From positions 1-34,946 of the forward strand of contig NZ_JAGIPZ010000022.1 of assembly GCF_017814915.1 (NCBI RefSeq): a stretch of DNA of 34,946 nt. Reading direction: 5' to 3'. Position numbers and translations under genes: made by a program. The DNA is from Herbaspirillum sp. LeCh32-8. GTDB lineage: Bacteria > Pseudomonadota > Gammaproteobacteria > Burkholderiales > Burkholderiaceae_D. The notes under the pieces were generated by a model that did no database searches, was not told the origin of the DNA, and saw only the letters and a program-made list of their open reading frames with translations. Shown piece by piece: positions 29,152 through 34,946 of this stretch (position 1 is its first letter; each line of letters begins with the position of its first letter).

Positions 29152-29637
29152 ATGACCACCATCTACGATTTCCAGCCCAAGCTGGCCGACGACACCGAGT
29201 TCCCGCTGGAGCAACTGCGCGGCAAGGTGATGCTGATCGCCAATACCGCCAGCAAATGCGGCTTCACGCCGCAGTACAACGGCCTGGAGCACATCCATCG
29301 TCAGTTCAAGGCGCGTGGACTGGAAGTGATGGCCTTCCCCTGCAACCAGTTCGGCGCGCAGGAGCCGGGCGACGCGGCGCAGATCGGCGCCTTCTGCGAA
29401 AAAAACTATGGCGTGAGCTTCCCGCTGTTCGCCAAGATCGACGTCAACGGCGAGCACGCCGCGCCGCTGTTCACCTATCTGAAAAAGGCCGCGCCCGGCC
29501 TGTTGGGCAGCAAGCGCATCAAATGGAATTTCACCAAGTTCCTGGTGCGGCGCGACGGCACCGTCTTCAAGCGCTACGCGCCGCAGACGCGCCCAGAGGA
29601 AATGATTTCCGATATCGAGGCGCTGCTGGCCGAGTAA
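29152..29637 (+). CDS. gpx: Glutathione peroxidase family protein
   Basis: The 161-residue, Cys-type peroxidase has the peroxidatic Cys36 in NTASKCGFTPQYNGLE, Gln70 in CNQFGAQEPG, and Trp125-Asn126 in KWNFTKFLV, which completes the catalytic tetrad. Cys82 in AFCEKNYG is placed as the resolving Cys of thioredoxin-dependent relatives, so the reductant may be thioredoxin rather than glutathione. There is no signal peptide. It follows pilT by 108 bp, with a possible -10 element (TAGAAT) 33 bp before its start, and converges with the MFS gene 10 bp away. Confidence 0.94.
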   Translation: MTTIYDFQPKLADDTEFPLEQLRGKVMLIANTASKCGFTPQYNGLEHIHRQFKARGLEVMAFPCNQFGAQEPGDAAQIGAFCEKNYGVSFPLFAKIDVNGEHAAPLFTYLKKAAPGLLGSKRIKWNFTKFLVRRDGTVFKRYAPQTRPEEMISDIEALLAE

Positions 29638-29647
29638 ATCATCAGGC

Positions 29648-30976
29648 TCAAGCCTCGATGCGTTCGACCTTGCCCACCAGCAGGATATAGGACAGCGCGC
29701 CCAGCAACGCCAGCGCGGCGATGTAGGCAATCGCCGGCGCGAAACCGGCGCGGTTGACCACCCAACCGATCACCAACGGCGTGGTGATCGCCGACAGGTT
29801 GCCGATAAAGTTGAAGGCGCCGCCGGTCAGGCCGATCAGCCGCGCCGGCGCAATCGCCGAGACCAGCGACCAGGTGATCGACGCCAGGCCGTTGCCGAAG
29901 AAAGCCAGGGACATGAAGAAGATGGCCCACGCCGTCGAGTCGGTGAAGTTGGCGCCGATGATCGAGGTGGAAATCAGCAAGCCGCAGATCACCGGCAGCT
30001 TGCGCGCCAGTCCGAGCGAAGCGCCGCGCCGTAGCAGCCAGTCCGACAAGGTACCGGAGCACAGCACGCCGATTACCGCGGCGATGAAGGGCAAGGCGCC
30101 CAGCACACCCGACTTCAGGAAGTCCATGCCGCGGTATAGCACCAGGTAGGTCGGGAACCACGTGAGGAAGAACCACAGCGTGGAGGTCAGGCAGAACTGG
30201 CCGAGATAGATGCCCCACAACTTGCGTCGCGACAGCACCAGCCCCAGATCGCCCCAGCGAAAGCGCGCACGAGCACGCGGCCCCGCCGCGCCGGCCGACA
30301 GGTCGACCAGGCCGCCGCCCTCGGCGATATGGCGGATTTCCGCCGCGTTGGCGCGCGACTGGCGCGGCTCGCGGTAGAGCGCATACCAGATCCCCGCCCA
30401 CACGATGCCGGCCGCGCCGGTCACCATGAAAACCATGTGCCAGCCCAGCGCATGCTGCAGCCACGCCAGCACCGGCGTGAGCAAGGCCAGCCCGATGAAT
30501 TGCCCGGATGTGTAGACGCCGATGGCGGTGGCGCGCTCACGCTCGGGGAACCAGGCGGTGACCACGCGGTTGTTGATCGGATAGGCCGGCGCCTCCAGCG
30601 CGCCCACCGCCATGCGCAGCACGAACAGGCCGATGAAGCTGCCCACCAGTCCCAGCAGCACCGTCGCCAGCGACCACAGCGCCAGCGCCACGGCATACAG
30701 CAGGCGCGGCGACACCCGGTCGACCAGCCAACCGCCGGGGATCTGGGCGGCGGCATAGGTCCAGCCGAAAGCAGAGAAGATCAGTCCCATCTCGACCGGG
30801 CTCAGGCCCAGCGCCTGCGACAGACCGGGCGCGGCGATCGACAGGTTGGCGCGATCCAGATAATTGATCACCACAGTGACGAACAGCAGCAGCATGACCA
30901 CGTAACGCACACGGGTCGGCGCCTGGGCGAGATGGGCGGCGCCGGCGCGCGGCGGCAGGGTATCGGAATGGGCCAT
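29648..30976 (-). CDS. MFS transporter, anion:cation symporter (ACS) type
   Basis: The product has 442 residues from ATG 30976, preceded by AAGGAA. The first helix ends in the ACS-family mark VVINYLDRANLSIAAPGLSQALGLSPVEMGLIFSAFGWTYAAAQIPGGWLVDR, and a later segment reads NNRVVTAWFPERERATAIGVYTSGQFIGLA. About twelve helices are seen, with a cytoplasmic loop near residues 190-240. Members import sugar acids (glucarate, galactonate, hexuronates) or other carboxylates with protons. The substrate here is not set by context, since no catabolic genes adjoin it. Confidence 0.9.
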   Translation of the reverse strand: MAHSDTLPPRAGAAHLAQAPTRVRYVVMLLLFVTVVINYLDRANLSIAAPGLSQALGLSPVEMGLIFSAFGWTYAAAQIPGGWLVDRVSPRLLYAVALALWSLATVLLGLVGSFIGLFVLRMAVGALEAPAYPINNRVVTAWFPERERATAIGVYTSGQFIGLALLTPVLAWLQHALGWHMVFMVTGAAGIVWAGIWYALYREPRQSRANAAEIRHIAEGGGLVDLSAGAAGPRARARFRWGDLGLVLSRRKLWGIYLGQFCLTSTLWFFLTWFPTYLVLYRGMDFLKSGVLGALPFIAAVIGVLCSGTLSDWLLRRGASLGLARKLPVICGLLISTSIIGANFTDSTAWAIFFMSLAFFGNGLASITWSLVSAIAPARLIGLTGGAFNFIGNLSAITTPLVIGWVVNRAGFAPAIAYIAALALLGALSYILLVGKVERIEA

Positions 30977-31155
30977 GGAATTCCTTCTCGAGATGGGTGT
31001 GCCGGACATCGGCGGCCCCGATTCTGCAGAGCCGGGCATGCAGCGTAAATACCCGGATGGAAGGAAGTGCGAAATATGAAATCAGGCGTGGATCAGCGAA
31101 GAAAAACTTTTAATCTTTCTTCGATATTCTTCTTCGCAGCCGCGTTTTGCGCCGC

Positions 31156-32052
31156 TCAGGGCAACTCGCGGATGATCTTGTAGTTGGCGTCAGTCACCGG
31201 AACGAAGCGGGTGGCGCCCAGTCCCAGCAGCGCCGCCTTGACCTGCGGCGACTTGCCGTTGAAGAAGACCGCGCGGATCGTGTTGCGGATGTCGGCGCAC
31301 AGCTGGCCGCGATAGACGTAGGGGTCGAAGGGAATGGGCTTGGAGCGCCACAGCACGCGCAGGTCGCTCAGCTTGACCTTGCCGGCGGCGATCATGTCGG
31401 AAAGGTTGGCGCTGGCCACGAAGGCCGCGTCGACGTTGCGACTCATCACCGCCAGCACCGATTGTTCGTGGTTGCCGGAATAGCCCACGCGGGAAAAATA
31501 ACTGCCCAGCTGCAGATGGTTCTCGCGCGCGAAGTTGTGCCGCGGAATCAGCGCGCCGGAAGTACTGTCCGGGTCGGCCAGCGCCAACACCTTGCCGCGC
31601 AGCGAGGCGATGCTGTCATATGGCCCCTGCTGGCGTGTGACCAGCAGCGAATAATAAAAAGCCGACGCGCCGCCCGGCGCGAAATACGGCGACACCTGCT
31701 CCTGCGAGGCAAACGGCGTGATCATCGGATCGCCCCTTTTGGCCGTGACATAGGAGGCCGGGCCCAGACGTGCGATATCGATCGTGCCCGAGAGCATGCC
31801 CTCAATCACCGAGCCGTAGGACGACGGCGTCACCGTCTCGACCGGAATCTTCAGCTGCTTTTCCAGCAGCTCCAGCATGGGCTCCATGGCGCGCACCTGG
31901 CGGTCGTCATTGCCCTGCGGGATGACGGCGAAGCGCAAACGCTGGGGACGTTCGCACGCGCCCTGCCCTTTGGCGACGGCCGGCGACGACGCCAGCAGTG
32001 CGGCAACAACGGCGGCGGTGGTGGCGATGGACTTGACGGCGGACATCCTCAT
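31156..32052 (-). CDS. Orphan PhnD-like periplasmic binding protein
   Basis: The 298-residue precursor has a signal peptide (MRMSAVKSIATTAAVVAALLASSPAVA). The mature part fits the phosphate/phosphite/phosphonate-binding PhnD family: RLRFAVIPQGNDDRQVRAMEPMLELLEKQLKIPVETVTPSSYGSVIEGMLSGTIDIARLGPASYV, and later LADPDSTSGALIPRHNF and SVLAVMSRNVDAAFVASANL. No ABC permease or ATPase gene is nearby. Instead its start overlaps the stop of the upstream GGDEF-EAL gene by four bases (ATGA), so the two are translated together. A role as ligand sensor for that membrane protein, rather than in uptake, is inferred. Confidence 0.88.
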   Translation of the reverse strand: MRMSAVKSIATTAAVVAALLASSPAVAKGQGACERPQRLRFAVIPQGNDDRQVRAMEPMLELLEKQLKIPVETVTPSSYGSVIEGMLSGTIDIARLGPASYVTAKRGDPMITPFASQEQVSPYFAPGGASAFYYSLLVTRQQGPYDSIASLRGKVLALADPDSTSGALIPRHNFARENHLQLGSYFSRVGYSGNHEQSVLAVMSRNVDAAFVASANLSDMIAAGKVKLSDLRVLWRSKPIPFDPYVYRGQLCADIRNTIRAVFFNGKSPQVKAALLGLGATRFVPVTDANYKIIRELP

Positions 32053-34424
32053 GCGATCTCGAACCTCCCTTTTTGCAGAATCGATTCCAGCTGGTCAGCC
32101 GCCACCGGGCGCTGCAGGTAGAAGCCCTGCACCTGGTCGCAACCCATCACCTTCAGGTGCATCAGCTGTTCCTTGGTCTCGACGCCTTCGGCCACCACCT
32201 TCAGGCCGAGGTTGCGCGCCAGCGTCACGGTGGAGGCCACGATCATGCCGTCGCTGTTGTCGTTGCGGATGTCGCTGATGAAGGATCGATCGATCTTCAG
32301 CGCGTAGACCGGCAAGGTCTTGATGTGACTCAGGCCCGAGTAGCCGGTGCCGTAGTCGTCCAGGTAGATCTTCAAGCCCTCGTCGCGCAACTTCTCCAGC
32401 GTGGCGCGGGCGGTCTCGACATCCTCGATGAAGCAGCTTTCGGTGACCTCGATCTCCAGCAGGTCGGGCGTAAGCCGGTGGCGCCGCAGCGTATCACGCA
32501 CCACGTCGCCCAGTCGCTCGTCGCGCAACTGCTTGGCCGAAACGTTGATCGCCACCGGCAACAACGGCAGCCCCTTGTCACGCCACTGCGCCAACTGGCG
32601 GCAGACCGCCTCGATGATCCAGTGCCCCAGCGGCACCACCAGGTCGTGCGCCTCGGCCAGGCCGATGAATTCGCCCGGGAAGATCAGGCCATGCTCGGGA
32701 TGCTGCCAGCGGATCAGCGCCTCCATCCCGGTGATGTTGAAGTTGTGCAGCTCCACCTTGGGCTGGTAATACAGGCAGAACTCATTTTCCTTCAACGCCT
32801 GACGGAAGCGCCCCAGCAGCTCCAGCCCGCGCACCGCAATGGCGTTGAGCGAGGCGTCATAGAAGCGGTACAACCCGGTGCCCGAGGTCTTGGCGGTGTA
32901 CATCGCCGAGTCGGCGTTGGTCATCAGCTCGTCCACGCTCTGGCCGTCGCGCGGGTACAGCGCGATGCCGATGCTGGGCGCGGTCTCGACGTAGGCGCCC
33001 AGCAGGTCGGGATACGGCGCGCGCACGGCTTCCACCAGCTTGTCGGCGATCTCGGCCACGCTCTCTTCGTCGCGGATCTCGGACACCATCACCACGAACT
33101 CGTCGCCGCCCAGGCGCGCCACCAGGTCGTACTCGCGCAGCGCGGCACGCAGCCGGCGCGCCACTTCCTGCAGCAGGGCATCGCCCACCGCGTGGCCCTG
33201 GGTGTCGTTGATCAGCTTGAACTTGTCGAGATCGAGGAAGAACAGCGCGTAAAGATTGCGGCTGCGCTTGGCGCGCGACAGCTCGGTCGAGGCCAGTTCG
33301 TAGAACAGCATGCGGTTGGGAATGCCGGTCAGGTAATCGTGCGAGGCCAGCTGGTAGGCGCGCGATTTTTCCTGCTCCAGCTGGTTGATCAGGCCGCTTT
33401 TCTCGCGCTCGGAATACAGCAGCTTCTCATACAGGAAGCGACGGCGATGCGCCAGGTTGATCAGGCCGCCGGTCAACAGCATGATGGCCAGCGAAATGCA
33501 GATCGCCTGCAGGTAATACTGGCGATGCGCCGGCCACAGTTTGCCCAGCAACTGCTGCGGATCGCGGCTGACCACCACCGCCAGCGGATAATGCGCCAGC
33601 CGGCGCTGCACGCCCACGTGCTGCACGTCATCGCCTGGACGCAGTGCATGGATCAGGCCGTCACCCTTGCCGGTGAGCAGGAACATCGCGTAATCCTGGC
33701 CCGCATAGTTGGACCCGCCCGACAGGATGCCGCCCGACAGCTCGGCCAGTTGCAGGCCGGCGGCGTTGAGGATCTCGATGCGGCTGGCGCCGGCCACGCT
33801 GACTTCCTGATAGGTCTTCAGGAAATAGCCCAGGTCGAGGATGGCGGTGAAAAATCCCTGCAGCTCGCCGCGGCCGTTCTGCAGCGGGATCAGCAGCGGC
33901 ACGCGCCAGCTGTAGCCGTCGCGGTTGTTGGGCGGATTGATAATCATCGTCGCCTGGTCGCGCTCGGAGGTCAGCGAGGTCATGTAGCCGGCGTTGATCA
34001 GGCGGCTCAGCTCGGGCTCCTCCTTCTGGCGCGCCGAGGAATAGACCAGCTGGCCGTCGGCGTTGAACACCGCCACGCGCAGGAAGGCGGAGTCGCCGTT
34101 GAACAGGGGATTGAGATAAGGCGCTTTCTGCTCGCCGTTGAGCAGCGACTGGCCGATGCGCGAATACAGCAGGGTCTTGCCGAGCACGCCGTCCAGGTTG
34201 GCCGATACGATGGCGGCCACGTTGCGGCTGTCGGCGATCGAGCTGGCGATGGCCAGCTCCTTTTCATTCTGGATGCGGGTGATGGTGAAGTACCACAACA
34301 TGGCCAGCACGCAGGCCGACAGCAATGCCAGACCGGCCGACACCCCGCGCCCGGCGAGAAACTCGGTCAACAGCCTCTTCGGCTCCAAAGATCTTGGCTT
34401 ACCCACTTCCACTCGCTTGAACAT
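32049..34424 (-). CDS. Membrane GGDEF-EAL c-di-GMP enzyme
   Basis: The 791-residue protein has a first membrane helix at about 28-49, a periplasmic sensor region of about 250 residues, a second helix at about 303-325, a short coiled linker, GGDEF (about 355-525) and EAL (about 535-785). The cyclase motif GGDEF (439-443) is intact, with an RxxD inhibitory site (430-433) five residues before it. The EAL motif (568-570) and the other phosphodiesterase residues, Asn627, Glu659, Asp689-Asp690, Lys710, Glu746 and Gln766, are also present, so both activities are possible. The periplasmic part looks like a dCACHE-type domain. It is the first gene of a two-gene operon with the PhnD-like protein. Confidence 0.93.
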   Translation of the reverse strand: MFKRVEVGKPRSLEPKRLLTEFLAGRGVSAGLALLSACVLAMLWYFTITRIQNEKELAIASSIADSRNVAAIVSANLDGVLGKTLLYSRIGQSLLNGEQKAPYLNPLFNGDSAFLRVAVFNADGQLVYSSARQKEEPELSRLINAGYMTSLTSERDQATMIINPPNNRDGYSWRVPLLIPLQNGRGELQGFFTAILDLGYFLKTYQEVSVAGASRIEILNAAGLQLAELSGGILSGGSNYAGQDYAMFLLTGKGDGLIHALRPGDDVQHVGVQRRLAHYPLAVVVSRDPQQLLGKLWPAHRQYYLQAICISLAIMLLTGGLINLAHRRRFLYEKLLYSEREKSGLINQLEQEKSRAYQLASHDYLTGIPNRMLFYELASTELSRAKRSRNLYALFFLDLDKFKLINDTQGHAVGDALLQEVARRLRAALREYDLVARLGGDEFVVMVSEIRDEESVAEIADKLVEAVRAPYPDLLGAYVETAPSIGIALYPRDGQSVDELMTNADSAMYTAKTSGTGLYRFYDASLNAIAVRGLELLGRFRQALKENEFCLYYQPKVELHNFNITGMEALIRWQHPEHGLIFPGEFIGLAEAHDLVVPLGHWIIEAVCRQLAQWRDKGLPLLPVAINVSAKQLRDERLGDVVRDTLRRHRLTPDLLEIEVTESCFIEDVETARATLEKLRDEGLKIYLDDYGTGYSGLSHIKTLPVYALKIDRSFISDIRNDNSDGMIVASTVTLARNLGLKVVAEGVETKEQLMHLKVMGCDQVQGFYLQRPVAADQLESILQKGRFEIA

Positions 34425-34651
34425 TGCGCCGGTTCGCCCGGCGCCGCCTCGTTTCCCCTGAACCGAAGCAGGTTATTACGGCAATGTGTCAAGTTAATGA
34501 CAAACGGCCAGGCCTTGCATGAGGTGTTTTCATGTTGCCACGGCATTTACATATCGATCGGCAAAGGATCGATCAGTGTGTCCGCGGTTATTGCATTTGT
34601 CACAAGCATCGACCTGTTCGGCGGCGATGTCGGGAAGCGTCCTTGAGGCAT

Positions 34652-34689
34652 GACAAACGACGCTGGGTCCCTGCGTTCGCAGGGACGAC
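34652..34689 (+). repeat. REP-like palindromic repeat, copy D
   Basis: The copy reads GACAAACGACGCTGG, then a perfect 8-bp hairpin GTCCCTGC-GTTC-GCAGGGAC (34667-34686), then GAC. It differs from copies A-C mainly by paired changes that keep the stem, which is the mark of a structure under selection. Confidence 0.85.
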
Positions 34690-34840
34690 ACGCAGTAAAG
34701 AACTTGAACCTTCGGTTGCTCGAGATGCGCCCTCTTCTTCCCCGTCTCGTCTGCTCGCGCTATTCCATCCCCATCGCCCGGTTTCTCGAGATACCTCCTA
34801 CCCGTCGGACCTGCCACTACTGCTCGAAATATCCCCTGCC

Positions 34841-34881
34841 GTCGTTCCTGCGAACGCACGGACCCAGCATCGTTCGTTGTG
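34841..34881 (-). repeat. REP-like palindromic repeat, copy E (inverted, decayed)
   Basis: The copy has reversed orientation to copy D: GTCGTTCCTGCGAACGCACG, then GACCCAGC and the CGTTCGTTGTG tail. Its stem has two mismatches, so it is a decayed copy. D and E enclose about 150 bp, a wider version of the B-C doublet. Confidence 0.75.
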
Positions 34882-34946
34882 CTCACATCAATCCGGGATA
34901 CGACACGTCCCGTTCGAGCCATAAAAGAAAAAGGACGCCGAAGCGT

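Larger units (their letters stand above)
34425..34946. other. Right-edge non-coding region
   Basis: This 522-bp region carries no convincing gene. Frames of about 130 codons on each strand are shadows of the repeats. It holds the promoter of the GGDEF-EAL gene, an inverted repeat ATCGATC-N7-GATCGAT at 34553-34573, and two REP-like palindromes in opposite orientation at 34652 and 34841. Confidence 0.5.

Noticed and set aside
32073..34646. Long forward-strand open frame of about 857 codons
   Set aside because: It is the shadow of the GGDEF-EAL gene, with an amino-acid composition typical of antisense frames.
34530..34924. 130-codon frames on both strands at the right edge
   Set aside because: They run through the palindromic repeats and have no protein likeness or ribosome site.

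Overview
The window is GC-rich chromosomal DNA with tightly packed genes. The gene set points to a betaproteobacterium of the Oxalobacteraceae, most like Herbaspirillum: OxyR, UbiA, a class-I-like PPK2, UgpBAEC, YggS/ProC next to PilT, a LysM/LytM lipoprotein, and AACGACGCTGG-type palindromic intergenic repeats. That placement is inferred from protein style and is not proven here. I saw no rRNA, tRNA, CRISPR array, prophage or insertion sequence.

Left part (about 0.2-9.2 kb): a divergent catabolic locus. Leftward from about 5.4 kb run a periplasmic amino-acid/amide-type binding protein, a LivH permease, an 866-residue LivM-LivG-LivF triple fusion and an HpxZ/AtzH-like protein. Rightward run an NTF2-like protein, a PuuE-like polysaccharide-deacetylase-family hydrolase, an amidase-signature hydrolase and a GntR/FCD regulator. 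Together they look like a self-contained import and hydrolysis system for a cyclic amide or ureide. The substrate is unknown, and this is the best candidate for an undescribed system.

Middle (9.3-18.8 kb): a luciferase-like monooxygenase; a CurA-type enone/quinone reductase with a NemR-like TetR gene broken by an in-frame amber codon beside an intact palindromic operator; an MFS transporter divergent from a GlxA-type AraC regulator; a membrane metallophosphoesterase; an unknown 182-190 residue protein; PPK2; and OxyR. Strong bidirectional terminators separate convergent pairs at 9.25 and 16.73 kb, and another follows oxyR.

Right part (18.9-34.9 kb): the ugpBAEC glycerol-3-phosphate importer with a candidate Pho box, then divergent ubiA and tpm. 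Next come an inverted pair of REP-like palindromes, a small unknown protein, a degenerate-LytM (NlpD/EnvC-like) lipoprotein, proC and yggS, with divergent pilT and then gpx. An ACS-family MFS transporter follows, and finally a two-gene operon. That operon joins a membrane GGDEF-EAL protein to an orphan PhnD-like periplasmic binding protein by a 4-bp overlap, and is a candidate ligand-sensing c-di-GMP pair. The last 0.5 kb is non-coding and carries two more REP-like palindromes in inverted orientation.
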